Shown piece after piece: positions 45,749-55,459 of a stretch of DNA of 64,000 nt. Within the stretch, counting starts at the first letter, position 1. Each line of letters begins with the position of its first letter. The DNA is from Prevotella sp. oral taxon 475 (GTDB taxonomy: Bacteria; Bacteroidota; Bacteroidia; Bacteroidales; Bacteroidaceae). The stretch is taken from assembly GCF_018127805.1 (NCBI RefSeq), contig NZ_CP072334.1, forward strand, positions 2,272,001 to 2,336,000. Direction: 5' to 3'. The translations under genes and the position numbers were made by a program. Under the pieces are notes generated by a model that saw only the letters and a program-made list of their open reading frames with translations, had not been told where the DNA came from and did not search any database.

Positions 45749-47472
45749 TTTTTCGATTGCTCGCGTTTGATGGCTTCCTTTACGGCATTTGCCACATTGA
45801 CAATGCCTCCCGAAAGGCAGAGATCAGAATATAGGAACAGGTCTTGAACCTTACGGTCGTTCACCACCATCGTCTTTTCAACCTCCATATCGTTCGGTTT
45901 CGTTGCGGTCTCGTTGAGCAATCGGCGCACATCACCAGCCTTCAGCGAGGGGAAGTAGGCTCTTATCAAGGCGGCAGAGCCTGCCAACGACGCAGCGGCC
46001 ATGCCCGTTCCGGTAGCCAATCCGTAGGTGTTTGCCACGCCGGCCGTATAGATTTCCTTCCCCGGAGCATGGATATCCAGTTCTTTCCGACCGAAGTTCG
46101 CACTCAGCGAAGGTTTGCCTTCCTTGTCGCTCGGAGCCACAATCATCAGGTTGCCGAGTTCATGTCCGGGAATCATGAAGCGATTCGGATAATACAATGT
46201 GTGCCCCAAGTCCTGTGAACTCTCAGTAACTGGCGCAATCACAAGTACGTCCTTCTGCTCCGCATAGCGCAAAGCGTCTGCTATCCAGCTACGTTCTGAA
46301 GCAGGAAACAACGTGTTTTGAGAAGGCAAAACGACAACTTTCGCCCCATGATCGACCGCGTATCGCATGGCCAAAGCCACGTCTTTGAGATACGGATCGC
46401 CGGCGGTCGCAACACGCAAAGGCATGACAAGCGCTTCGTTACAAATGCCGTCGCCGCCGATTCGGTTATCTCTCACACCGGCAATGATACTCGCCTCCAT
46501 GGTTCCGATGTTGGCATCTTCCGTCAATAGCTGCCCATTCCCGTAACGGGTGTCGCGAATATCATTCGGTTTATCACCCACAATTTCCTTTCGGTTGTCG
46601 TCACCATGCTTCTGAAGATACGCTTCATACGCCTGCTGAGCCTGACGGATAGGTGTTCCTTGCATTTCTACCTCATATATCTTTTTCCATGATTCCGTCT
46701 TGGCAATAGGAAAACTATAGCCTAATATCATGAAAGACATATCTGCCAACGAATCCTTTGGCGCGTTCTTATCATAGAGAGTCTCGAACTCTTTTAGCGT
46801 TATCTCTTGACCGGGAAAGCGCTGGCGGAGTTTCGCGTCAAAGATCTTGGTATAGTGGCGCACGACTTTGGCTGCCAGAATGCCTGCGTATCGTGAGGCG
46901 AGTGGCGACTCATACACAATCGTATCACGATAATATCGGTATTCTTTCATATTCCGTGGCGCATCTACCTGCACCATCTCGTCGCCGTCGAACTTATAAA
47001 ACCGCTTGCCATCAGACACATAGTCGGCATATTTCTCACGCAATCTGAAATACTCCCGGTCACCTTGATTCAGGGTAAAGTTCATCGAACGATTTGTGCC
47101 CGCCTTGTCTTTACCTCCCAAGAAGTTCCAACCGACAATGTCGTCTACCAGTCCATTACCGTCGTCATCGCGCCCATTAAGTTTCTCTCTTTGGTTTTTC
47201 CAGACCTTACCTTTCAAATCCTCGTGGCTCACATCCAGGCCGGAGCCTATCAAGGCCACGACGACGCGCCGGGCTTTACGCCCTTTCAGCAATTGATAGG
47301 CCTCGTTCGCCCCCACTCCATAGACCTTATCAGCCGTAGGAGACAGGTTATACCAGTCAAGATCACTTTGTTTATATTCCTGTGCCTTCATCGTTTGCGT
47401 CATCGAAGGCGCAAACAATAAAAGCATTATCGATAGGATTGCGTTATTTACGTTCATGTGTTTCATTTTCAT
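45745..47472 (-). CDS. Subtilisin-family (S8) homologue lacking the catalytic triad
   Basis: 575 residues with a signal peptide (to about residue 31). The fold signature is clear: VVALIGSGLDVSHEDLKGKV, GTMEASIIAG, VLVIAPVTESSQDLG, YPNRF and GTGMAAASLAGSAAL. Every catalytic position is changed: Asp to Gly76, His to Ile322 (Met325 replaces the second His), the oxyanion Asn to Thr416 and Ser to Gly490. The frame is intact and the surrounding fold residues are kept, so it is a selected pseudoprotease and not a decaying gene. The insertion at about residues 117-320 is typical for this phylum. A binding or chaperone role is inferred. Confidence 0.88.
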   Translation of the reverse strand: MKMKHMNVNNAILSIMLLLFAPSMTQTMKAQEYKQSDLDWYNLSPTADKVYGVGANEAYQLLKGRKARRVVVALIGSGLDVSHEDLKGKVWKNQREKLNGRDDDGNGLVDDIVGWNFLGGKDKAGTNRSMNFTLNQGDREYFRLREKYADYVSDGKRFYKFDGDEMVQVDAPRNMKEYRYYRDTIVYESPLASRYAGILAAKVVRHYTKIFDAKLRQRFPGQEITLKEFETLYDKNAPKDSLADMSFMILGYSFPIAKTESWKKIYEVEMQGTPIRQAQQAYEAYLQKHGDDNRKEIVGDKPNDIRDTRYGNGQLLTEDANIGTMEASIIAGVRDNRIGGDGICNEALVMPLRVATAGDPYLKDVALAMRYAVDHGAKVVVLPSQNTLFPASERSWIADALRYAEQKDVLVIAPVTESSQDLGHTLYYPNRFMIPGHELGNLMIVAPSDKEGKPSLSANFGRKELDIHAPGKEIYTAGVANTYGLATGTGMAAASLAGSAALIRAYFPSLKAGDVRRLLNETATKPNDMEVEKTMVVNDRKVQDLFLYSDLCLSGGIVNVANAVKEAIKREQSKK

Positions 47473-47535
47473 CCTGCTCCTCTAATCGAAGCATCCTTTA
47501 TGTTTATTCTTGATTCCGATACCTTCTGCCAGCAC

Positions 47536-48423
47536 TTAATCACTCATATTACCGATACGCTGCAAGTCTACATTGAATTGTTCTTTGAAATACCTAATGA
47601 CAATATCATACTTCCGTCTTACCAATTCATGACTCAGGACTCCATCCGAAGCCTCAAGTTTGGCCAGCGGAGTAGACACAATAGTCTTCAAATAGTCGAA
47701 CCAATCCTCACGCTCGCTGCTCTTATGAGCGCTATTTAAGAATCCTTCTGCCAATGAACCCTCAATATTAGAGCCGTAAGCAGATACCGCGGTAAAAGCT
47801 TGAGGAATACTTTCGCGCGCAGTTCCCTTGTTTACATCGGGATAGATACGTCGTAATAAGAGCGTACACATATCCTGTCTGAATTGGTCTTTCTGTTCTT
47901 TGGTCATCTGCGGAAGCTCGCTGCTTCCCCAATTCACCGCAAAATACTCGTAGCCTTCAAAGGCATTGATACGCTTGTAGTCCTCTTCTGTGGGTACTTC
48001 GGTATATCCACCTTCCAGATAAAAGAGCTTTCCGCAAAGCAGAATGCGCAAGGGTAAATGCTTTTTCAGGAACTCGGTAGGGAATAAATCTAAGAACTGC
48101 GTCTTCAATAAAGACACTTGTTCCCCCACCTGTGCTTCTTCCGGCAACGCGTAAAGATAGCCCTCATCCTGCATTCTGTTCTTGCTCCACAGGAAACTTT
48201 GTGTAGATCCCCATGCAAAATCAGTATCGCTAAATTTATAAAGCAACAAGGAACCTGTCTTATCATACACCTCCCGAATTGTTTTATCATAAGGATGATT
48301 ACCTTGAGGCAGGGTGTGCGGGCCTACGATTTCTTCAGAACCATTGGTTGGTTTGACCGGATCTTCATTTCCACAGGCGGCCAATGTCAACGCCAAAGCT
48401 ATATATAAAATACTCTGTTTCAT
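47536..48423 (-). CDS. SusD-adjacent lipoprotein, metallopeptidase-like without HExxH
   Basis: 295 residues with a lipoprotein signal (LTLAAC, Cys17). Its place directly behind susD, its size and its ending (RRKYDIVIRYFKEQFNVDLQ) resemble the putative zinc-binding metallopeptidase lipoproteins (Peptidase_Mx1) that often follow susD. No HExxH motif is present anywhere. The Mx1 relation is a weak inference from the C-terminal segment and the position. If right, the zinc site is lost. It lies 13 bases behind susD and 63 before the pseudo-subtilase. Confidence 0.55.
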   Translation of the reverse strand: MKQSILYIALALTLAACGNEDPVKPTNGSEEIVGPHTLPQGNHPYDKTIREVYDKTGSLLLYKFSDTDFAWGSTQSFLWSKNRMQDEGYLYALPEEAQVGEQVSLLKTQFLDLFPTEFLKKHLPLRILLCGKLFYLEGGYTEVPTEEDYKRINAFEGYEYFAVNWGSSELPQMTKEQKDQFRQDMCTLLLRRIYPDVNKGTARESIPQAFTAVSAYGSNIEGSLAEGFLNSAHKSSEREDWFDYLKTIVSTPLAKLEASDGVLSHELVRRKYDIVIRYFKEQFNVDLQRIGNMSD

Positions 48424-48436
48424 ATCTTCGTCATTC

Positions 48437-49936
48437 TTATTTATCTAATTCAGGATTCCGTTCTCTCACTTCGCGAGGGATAGGCAGCACATATTTGCTA
48501 CTGTTCTTTTCCAAGCGAACGGTCTGTACCTGCCCTTTTACAATCGAGAAAGTATGCTGGAGCGCGGGCATTCCCAATCGCCGCAAGTCAAACCAGCGAT
48601 GATCTTCAAAACTGAACTCAAGTCTTCGTTCATCCAAGCAGGCTTTCAACAGTTCCTCTCCATCCATTATATCCAGCTTTACATACGGATCTGTGAAGCG
48701 TGCCTCACGCAATGTATTGAGATCGTTCAACGCCAACCTACGCATTTCTTCATCTTTGGTAAGCAGATACTTACGAGCATAAACCTCAGCTCTGTTCAGA
48801 TAAGCTTCCGCCACACGCATTCCTTTGGTAGGATTCTGGATAACATTATCACTTTTACGGCCTACCAACAGATGCTTTTCAGGGAAAAAACCATTCATAA
48901 CAAGGTAAGCATTGTAGTAAGCCTCACGCCGAATGTCGTTGGAAGCATACTTGTTTTCCAGTTCCTTGCTCACGGTGAAGGCCGGTAGCTTACCCGGATC
49001 GATATAAAAGTTTACTCCCATGAAATATGCCGAATACTCGCCGTTGACCGAATAGCCCCAGATCAATTCCGGACTACCGCTGTTATACACTCCTCCTTTT
49101 GATATATCATACATTACGATGCCCTGCCAATCGTCATACGAATAGAATTGACGAAGCTTCAAAAGCGTGGGCTTACGTTCTATAACGGAAGAACTGTATT
49201 TGATAACCTCGTCCCATTTGCCCTCATAAAGATATACCCGAGCCAACAACATGTCGACAAACAACGGCGATACGGTGTACACGTTATGAGTTATCGGGCC
49301 ATTCTTGGCAAAGAGGTTACGTGCTTCAAGAAGATCTTTTATGATTTGTTCGTACACTTCAGCCACGCTACTGCGCTTCGGGAACTCATCTTTCACCGTA
49401 GACTTCAGAACAAGTGGCACGCCGGGAGCCGCGTTGGCCTCTGTATTCTCCGTGTTGTAAGGTGGCGCGTATGCGTTGACAAGCATGAAATAGTAGAAAG
49501 AGCGCAGACTCAAAGCCTCGGCCTTGATACGTTCTTTTGCCTGTTCGGAACCCGTGACCAAAGGTAACTGATCAATGACAACATTACATCCATTGATCCA
49601 ATGATAGAGATTCTGCCATGAATTATACCATGGCACATTGTTTTTCTGCAGCTGTTCAAACATGTCTTCAGCCCAAGTAAAAACCGGTCCACCACCAAGA
49701 AGCATCGTTTCCTGACCTGTGGCGTCGGAGTAATTGCTTTCTACATTATCTGTCAACAACTCAAGATAAGGAAAGATGGGCGTACGAGAAGCATAACCCT
49801 CACCCAACAGCAGTTCTTCCAAATCGGTTGTAGTACTTGGTCTTACCTCGTCTTGACTGCTTTCCGTAAGAAAATCGCTACAAGCCGTCAATAACAAGGC
49901 TATCGATAACGCACCTAAGAATATGATATTTTTCAT
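48437..49936 (-). CDS. RagB/SusD family outer-membrane lipoprotein
   Basis: About 499 residues from the ATG at 49936 (MKNIIFLGALSIALLLTAC, lipidated Cys19); ATGs at 49945 and 49948 are alternatives. The N-terminal DFLTESSQDEVRPSTTTDLE and C-terminal RLEFSFEDHRWFDLRRLGMP segments are diagnostic of SusD-like proteins, which form the lid over the SusC channel. It follows susC closely. The cargo could be glycan or peptide; protease-like neighbours point to peptide. Confidence 0.93.
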   Translation of the reverse strand: MKNIIFLGALSIALLLTACSDFLTESSQDEVRPSTTTDLEELLLGEGYASRTPIFPYLELLTDNVESNYSDATGQETMLLGGGPVFTWAEDMFEQLQKNNVPWYNSWQNLYHWINGCNVVIDQLPLVTGSEQAKERIKAEALSLRSFYYFMLVNAYAPPYNTENTEANAAPGVPLVLKSTVKDEFPKRSSVAEVYEQIIKDLLEARNLFAKNGPITHNVYTVSPLFVDMLLARVYLYEGKWDEVIKYSSSVIERKPTLLKLRQFYSYDDWQGIVMYDISKGGVYNSGSPELIWGYSVNGEYSAYFMGVNFYIDPGKLPAFTVSKELENKYASNDIRREAYYNAYLVMNGFFPEKHLLVGRKSDNVIQNPTKGMRVAEAYLNRAEVYARKYLLTKDEEMRRLALNDLNTLREARFTDPYVKLDIMDGEELLKACLDERRLEFSFEDHRWFDLRRLGMPALQHTFSIVKGQVQTVRLEKNSSKYVLPIPREVRERNPELDK

Positions 49937-49953
49937 TGAAGCCATCATTAAAA

Positions 49954-52900
49954 TTACAAACTAAAATTCAAAGTAAGACTATAACTCGGCGTAATCGGCT
50001 GAGAGCCGGTAGCTACTTCGGGGTCTACGCCGTTATAATCTTTGCTTACTATGATAAACGGATTACTAATAGCACCGCTGACAGAGAGGTTTTTCAACAT
50101 CATCTTGCTTGCGACTTTCGCGGGTACTGTATAGGACAAAGAGATGTTATTACACCGTAAGAAAGAGGCATTTACCACCCGTGCCGTAGAATAATTGTAC
50201 ATTCGGTGACGATACTCCGTTGATCCATCAGGCAAATTCACCAGCGGTATGTTTCGATAAGGGATGGTAGGAATCTGGGTATGCGCCTCATCACCGGGCT
50301 TCTGCCAACGCCGCACCATGTCTTTAGACAAATTGGAATAGGCCGAAGGTGTGCTGTTATTCAAATAATCTTCGTCAAACAAATCTGTAAGGAAGCGCTT
50401 TCCACCGAGCGCAATACTGAAAGATGTAGACAAAGTCAATGTCTTCCAACGCAACACGGTCGACATACCACCCGAGAAATCAGGCTCCGTTGTTCCGGCA
50501 TAGGCCATATAGGTTGTAGCGTCGAACGGATTAGCACCTTCCTCTTTGGTTGGAATCTTAAACAAAGGATACCCTCCTTGCGAGTCAAGTCCCGTAAAAT
50601 TCCATGCCCAAAAGGCTCCTACCGGATAACCTTTCTTATGAACGGATCCTCCCGCTGCGGCTCTCCAATTCTGATTTTCGGCGATAGTGGATCGTATTTC
50701 GTTGAAATTCTTTGCCGTGTTAAGCGAAAAACTCCACACCCAATCCTTAGTTCTCACAGGCGTTACGCTTGCCGTCAACTCGAAACCTCGGTTGGTCATG
50801 CTGCCACCGTTGATTGGCATGAACAAAACTCCATACTCATAAGGCACGGCTTTAGAAACAATCATGTCCGAAGTATGCTTCGAATAATATTCCGCACTGA
50901 AGGCAATACGGTTTTTCAATACACCGAAATCAATACCGAGGTTGATACTTTTCGTCTTTTCCCAGCGCAGATTGTCATAAGGTAATGACTTTATCTTCAG
51001 GATATAACGTCCTGTTCGGATATCAATAAACTCACGACCACGCCCTAACTGCGCTATCAAGTCAGGGCCACAGTTCTCTACCACATTGCCCTGCCAACCG
51101 TATGAGCCACGCACATTGAAATCACTAATCCACGACAGATGCTTAATCCATGGTTCATTGATGATGTTCCAACGGGCACCGACAGACCATACGGGCAGGA
51201 AACGGTTGCGTTCGTCCTGCCCAAAACGGTTGGACGCGTCCGAACGGACACTGGCCGATAATATGTAACGTTCGGCATAGCTGTACATTCCTGTGGCAAA
51301 CAGGCCGACAGTATTGATTTTACGGTCGATAACGGAGTTAGAGAAGTTATCGTATAGTTCATTGGCTATCAAATTGGAACTATTCAACGGGTCTACAATT
51401 TGACGTGGCGGCAACATAATAGATTTACCCCGCTGACGAAAATAACCATAAACGGTCGTATTATATCCGTCGTATTTATTGCTGCGCATTTCACCTCCGG
51501 CCATGAAACTCAGTCGATGTACATCGTTTAAAATCTTATTATAAGATAAGGTAGCACGCAAAGTATAGTTCTTGTTACGGCTTTCCGTTGTGTTCAACTC
51601 GCCTCCATGCGGCAAACGAGACTTCTTATATTCCAGGTCTCCAGGCCCATAAAGCCCGAACTCATAGCCTCGCAGATTGGTGATAAAAAAGCTCCGCTCA
51701 TCGGCATACGACTCTCCAACCACGTTGGAGGTGTTGTATCCGAGCAGACCTTCGAAGCGTAAGCCTTCAGCGATCATCCATCTCAGGTTGGCAGAGAGTG
51801 CCATAGTGTTCGTCGTATTGGTATTTCCGGTATTATTAAGTTCATTGATGATATTATACATTCTGCGGTTGGCATCCTGTGTTTTAGCATAATAAAACAA
51901 GGAACCATCTTCATTGTATGCCGGAATAGCACGATTTATCGTTCGGGCATAGTAGTAAGGATCTACGCGGAAGAAACCATGGGTCTCATGAGAAGCCGCA
52001 TTCAAGCGCACACCCAAACTCACCTTACTACTGATTTTGGTATCAATGCTCACCGAAGCGCTATAATTTTTCGAATCATTACCTTTGGATATACCATTAG
52101 TAAACGAACCATTAAGTGATGCATAGTAATTCATATTGCCCGATCCTCCACTGAGACTTACACCATGATGATGGCTCATCGAATTGCGAAACAACTCTTT
52201 AAACCAATCTGTATTGTTGGAACGTGCCTGTCTTACCCCATCCACAAATTGCTGATAGGTAATCTCTTTACGCAAATATTGCCCTAAAAGTCCTTCATAT
52301 CCGATTCGTTCGAGGGGGCGATTGGCCTCACTGATAAGTCCTCTTCGATAAATTTCACTTGAAACATCGATACGTTCCGAGGAATTCATCAGATTCATCC
52401 GGCTGTAGTGTATACGTGGAGTGACGGATATACCACCGCTGTAATTCACCGAAATACGTCCGCTCTTACCTTGCTTGGTTGTAATAACAATGACACCATT
52501 GGCCGCTTTCACGCCATACATCACTGTCGCTGCGGCATCTTTCAATACAGAAATCGTCTGAATATCATTCGGACTTAACCACGAGATAGAATTACCTACG
52601 AAATTCTTAATCATATCGAAATTGTCCTGATTGATATTGCCCAAAGCATCGAGGTCGCGCGTTTTAAATGGCAGCGGGTCTTCTTGAATGATACCATCGA
52701 CCACCCACACCGGTTCCTGATTACCCAACAGAGTAGACGTTCCACGCACGCGTACCTTTGGAGTGGCACCTACCAATCCGCTCGTATTCAACACACTCGT
52801 ACCCGACAGCTTTCCCTGCAACATCTGTTCGATACTCTTTTGTCCGTCATAGAAAAGATCTTCTATCTGTACTGTGTTGGCCGAACCGATCATTTCGTTT

Positions 52901-53592
52901 TTTCTAATGCGCTGATAACCGGTAACGATGACCTCGTCGATGAGCGACACGTCGTCGGCCATCGTCACATGGAGCATTTCCTCACCGCGCCATGCCACCG
53001 TCACAGCCTTCATGCCGGCATAAGTAAATTGCAGAACAGGACGCTTCGTATAGGTTTCTATCCTAAAAAAGCCTTCCAGATTGGTCTGCGCGCCTTCCGA
53101 TGTCCCTTTAATAAAGACGGTAACTCCGGGCAAAGGCTCTCTCATATTTTCGGATAAGACCTTACCTTGAATCACGACCTTGCCTTTTCCCGCCTGATTT
53201 CCGGACAAACCACTTTGCGACAAGCCGTCTGAGGCTCCGCCCGTTTGGGCAGATGTCTGCGTGATATTGATAAACTTACCATTCACGGAATACCTGAAAG
53301 GCTTGTTTTGCAGCAAGAGAGAAAGGACTTTCTCTACCGTTTTGTTTTTTAGTTGTACGCTAACCGTATAACCTTGCACCTCATCATACGTGAACAAGAC
53401 CTTGAATCCGGATGCTTTTTCAACTCTTTTCAGCGCGTTGGCCAATGATTCATTACGACATTCCACCGTAATTTTGTCGGTCAACGATTGTGCTTCAACA
53501 GCAGCAACGTTTCCCCAAAAAGCAAACAACGCCACAACAATCCTGCAAGCAAATCTACTCAACGCTTGCCGTTTTTTTAGTTTATAACTCAT
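49954..53592 (-). CDS. SusC/RagA family TonB-linked outer-membrane receptor with STN domain
   Basis: 1212 residues. After the signal peptide (ending VEAQ near residue 35) come an STN domain (residues about 38-110, ITVECRNESLANALKRVEKA), a carboxypeptidase-regulatory-like domain (about 140-220, IQGKVLSENMREPLPGVTVF), the plug with DEVIVTGYQRIRKNEMIGSA and the SusC signature segment, and a 22-strand-type barrel ending in SYSLTLNFSL. The STN domain signals to FecR, so this is a transducing receptor that reports substrate to the ECF sigma factor next to it. Confidence 0.95.
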   Translation of the reverse strand: MSYKLKKRQALSRFACRIVVALFAFWGNVAAVEAQSLTDKITVECRNESLANALKRVEKASGFKVLFTYDEVQGYTVSVQLKNKTVEKVLSLLLQNKPFRYSVNGKFINITQTSAQTGGASDGLSQSGLSGNQAGKGKVVIQGKVLSENMREPLPGVTVFIKGTSEGAQTNLEGFFRIETYTKRPVLQFTYAGMKAVTVAWRGEEMLHVTMADDVSLIDEVIVTGYQRIRKNEMIGSANTVQIEDLFYDGQKSIEQMLQGKLSGTSVLNTSGLVGATPKVRVRGTSTLLGNQEPVWVVDGIIQEDPLPFKTRDLDALGNINQDNFDMIKNFVGNSISWLSPNDIQTISVLKDAAATVMYGVKAANGVIVITTKQGKSGRISVNYSGGISVTPRIHYSRMNLMNSSERIDVSSEIYRRGLISEANRPLERIGYEGLLGQYLRKEITYQQFVDGVRQARSNNTDWFKELFRNSMSHHHGVSLSGGSGNMNYYASLNGSFTNGISKGNDSKNYSASVSIDTKISSKVSLGVRLNAASHETHGFFRVDPYYYARTINRAIPAYNEDGSLFYYAKTQDANRRMYNIINELNNTGNTNTTNTMALSANLRWMIAEGLRFEGLLGYNTSNVVGESYADERSFFITNLRGYEFGLYGPGDLEYKKSRLPHGGELNTTESRNKNYTLRATLSYNKILNDVHRLSFMAGGEMRSNKYDGYNTTVYGYFRQRGKSIMLPPRQIVDPLNSSNLIANELYDNFSNSVIDRKINTVGLFATGMYSYAERYILSASVRSDASNRFGQDERNRFLPVWSVGARWNIINEPWIKHLSWISDFNVRGSYGWQGNVVENCGPDLIAQLGRGREFIDIRTGRYILKIKSLPYDNLRWEKTKSINLGIDFGVLKNRIAFSAEYYSKHTSDMIVSKAVPYEYGVLFMPINGGSMTNRGFELTASVTPVRTKDWVWSFSLNTAKNFNEIRSTIAENQNWRAAAGGSVHKKGYPVGAFWAWNFTGLDSQGGYPLFKIPTKEEGANPFDATTYMAYAGTTEPDFSGGMSTVLRWKTLTLSTSFSIALGGKRFLTDLFDEDYLNNSTPSAYSNLSKDMVRRWQKPGDEAHTQIPTIPYRNIPLVNLPDGSTEYRHRMYNYSTARVVNASFLRCNNISLSYTVPAKVASKMMLKNLSVSGAISNPFIIVSKDYNGVDPEVATGSQPITPSYSLTLNFSL

Positions 53593-53651
53593 AAATGATG
53601 TATTTTAAGGTATCACCTATAGGATTAACGACCCAAATGAAATATCGGGCA

Positions 53652-54824
53652 TTAGTTTTTCTCTCTTTTTTTAGAAAGAACGATTTTGTTATCTTTCAAC
53701 TCGGCTTCGATATAGCTGAACGCGTTCAGGTTTTTCACAACCTGCGATATATCGGCATTGCGGTCGGCAATGAAGTGAAGACGATAGCTCATCAAGGAGT
53801 TATCGCAGATCTCAATGCTCACATTATACCATCTGCCGATTTCCTTCAGGATGTCAATCAGTGGCAGATTGTCAAAATAAAAATAACCGTCTTTCCACTG
53901 AATGTAATACTCCGTATCGACACAGGTCACGTTAAATCCTTCGTCATCGCTTAATGTCGCGTCTTCGCCGGGCTTTAATACGACTTTTTGACGGCTCGTT
54001 TTATTGCTTATCGCCACCGAACCCGACACCAAAGTCACATGATTGTCCGAGCCGGGATAAGCTTTCAGATTGAACTCTGTGCCCAATACACGGGTCAGAA
54101 TCCTATCGGTTTCTACGATAAAAGGATGCCGGGCGTCTTTCTTCACTTTAAAATAAGCTTCCCCTTTCAGTTTTACTCGCCTTACATCGCCCGAGAAACG
54201 AGCCGGAAATATCAACTTACTCTCCGCATTGAGCGTAACACTTGTGCCGTCGGAAAGAATCAGTTTATATGCTTTCCCACGAGGTGTAGACAACATTCGC
54301 ACCCCCTCCGCACGCGTCGAGGTATGTGAAAAATCGGCCCGTTCGTCATCAATCACCACCCCTTCGTCGTGATAGGCGAGTTCAATATCCTTCATCTGTT
54401 CGTCGGCTTTGCCCAACAAAATCTTCTGCGGGCGGTCTTCGGCCACGAAAGCCATCAGATGATCGGTAGCCGGCCGACCATCTAAATAGGAATGAATGCC
54501 CCATACCATTGCGACAACGGCAGCCGCCGCGGCGGCAACATACAACAATCTGCGGCGATAAGAACTCCGTAAACGGCGGGGCGCAAGCTCGGTAGCGCAA
54601 AAATGTTTCCAAGCTTTCGCTGTGTCAGGAGCTGGACTTTTCTCTCTAAGTCTTGCACAACGATAGCTCCACAACAAACGATACGCATCCTGCGAAGCTT
54701 TGTCAGACAGCAACGCGCCTATTTCGTCACCCGTCAACTCGTCCCAGTTATCTATCCGATTCACCACCTCGTGCTCTTCAGTAGCGTCCGTGTTCTGATG
54801 TAAATTATCAATATCCATGTTCAT
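53652..54824 (-). CDS. FecR family anti-sigma factor
   Basis: 390 residues: a cytoplasmic part of about 88 residues, one membrane segment (YVAAAAAAVVAMVWGIHSYL), a FecR domain (RMLSTPRGKAYKLILSDGTS to GTEFNLKAYPGSDNHVTLVS), and a DUF4974 end (FDNLPLIDILKEIGRWYNVS). It holds the sigma factor inactive until the STN domain of the SusC protein signals. It lies 15 bases behind the sigma gene and 59 before susC. Confidence 0.93.
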   Translation of the reverse strand: MNMDIDNLHQNTDATEEHEVVNRIDNWDELTGDEIGALLSDKASQDAYRLLWSYRCARLREKSPAPDTAKAWKHFCATELAPRRLRSSYRRRLLYVAAAAAAVVAMVWGIHSYLDGRPATDHLMAFVAEDRPQKILLGKADEQMKDIELAYHDEGVVIDDERADFSHTSTRAEGVRMLSTPRGKAYKLILSDGTSVTLNAESKLIFPARFSGDVRRVKLKGEAYFKVKKDARHPFIVETDRILTRVLGTEFNLKAYPGSDNHVTLVSGSVAISNKTSRQKVVLKPGEDATLSDDEGFNVTCVDTEYYIQWKDGYFYFDNLPLIDILKEIGRWYNVSIEICDNSLMSYRLHFIADRNADISQVVKNLNAFSYIEAELKDNKIVLSKKREKN

Positions 54825-54839
54825 TATATAATATAACGA

Positions 54840-55373
54840 TTATCGATTCTTTTTGGTTATCTTCCGGTTTGCATATTCTATAGAAAAAGATTCACGCAAT
54901 AATCGCAAACCTTTCATGACATGCTGCTTCACGCCACTGATTGAAATATCGAGCAAGGCCGCAACTTCCTTATAGGTATGTCCCTCATAAAAACATTGAT
55001 CCATTACAAAACGTGTACGTGCAGGCATTCTTTCCATCATTCGATCTATCAATTCCAGGTATTCCTCTTGCTTATCCGAATCCCATTCTATGCTGTGCCG
55101 GCTCATATCGAGGAAGAACTTTACATAGGCCGACTCTACCTTGGAATGTTTCAAATAGTCCAGGCAGCGATTATAGACACACTGCCGCAGATAAGAAGCG
55201 CCATATCGATTATGTGAGTAGGAGAAATCTTCCCACGCACGAGTAAAGACATCGTTTACCACATCTCGGGCCACTTCTGAATCATGCACTATATAAAGGG
55301 CATTATAATATAAAGGGGAATAATTTTCTTTGAATAATTTTTCAAATGCGCGTTCCCGGTCACGTACTCCCAT
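54840..55373 (-). CDS. ECF sigma factor (sigma-70 family, Bacteroidales FecI-like)
   Basis: 177 residues with sigma region 2 (FEKLFKENYSPLYYNALYIV, DVVNDVFTRAWEDF) and region 4 (MPARTRFVMDQCFYEGHTYK, EVAALLDISISGVKQHVMKG). It is expected to direct transcription of the downstream operon when released by FecR. A TATCTTTG box lies upstream, next to an isolated IS982 end. Confidence 0.93.
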   Translation of the reverse strand: MGVRDRERAFEKLFKENYSPLYYNALYIVHDSEVARDVVNDVFTRAWEDFSYSHNRYGASYLRQCVYNRCLDYLKHSKVESAYVKFFLDMSRHSIEWDSDKQEEYLELIDRMMERMPARTRFVMDQCFYEGHTYKEVAALLDISISGVKQHVMKGLRLLRESFSIEYANRKITKKNR

Positions 55374-55405
55374 AACTATGCTCTTTCTTAACTAAAATAC
55401 ATTTA

Positions 55406-55413
55406 CAAAGATA
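55406..55413 (-). promoter_or_regulatory. Candidate -7 box of the sigma/FecR/SusCD operon
   Basis: TATCTTTG on the minus strand, about 33 bases before the sigma-gene ATG. The -33 region comes close to the IS982-type inverted repeat at 55432-55450. Confidence 0.5.
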
Positions 55414-55431
55414 GTGATAAATCTATAAATT

Positions 55432-55450
55432 AACGTGAGTTCGACGAATT
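55432..55450. repeat. Isolated IS982-type inverted repeat
   Basis: AACGTGAGTTCGACGAATT, identical to the left end of the complete IS982 element at 42403. Only the end is present; the following bases are unlike the element interior. It lies between the sigma operon and the small cysteine-rich protein gene. Confidence 0.85.
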
Positions 55451-55459
55451 CTCGTTATG

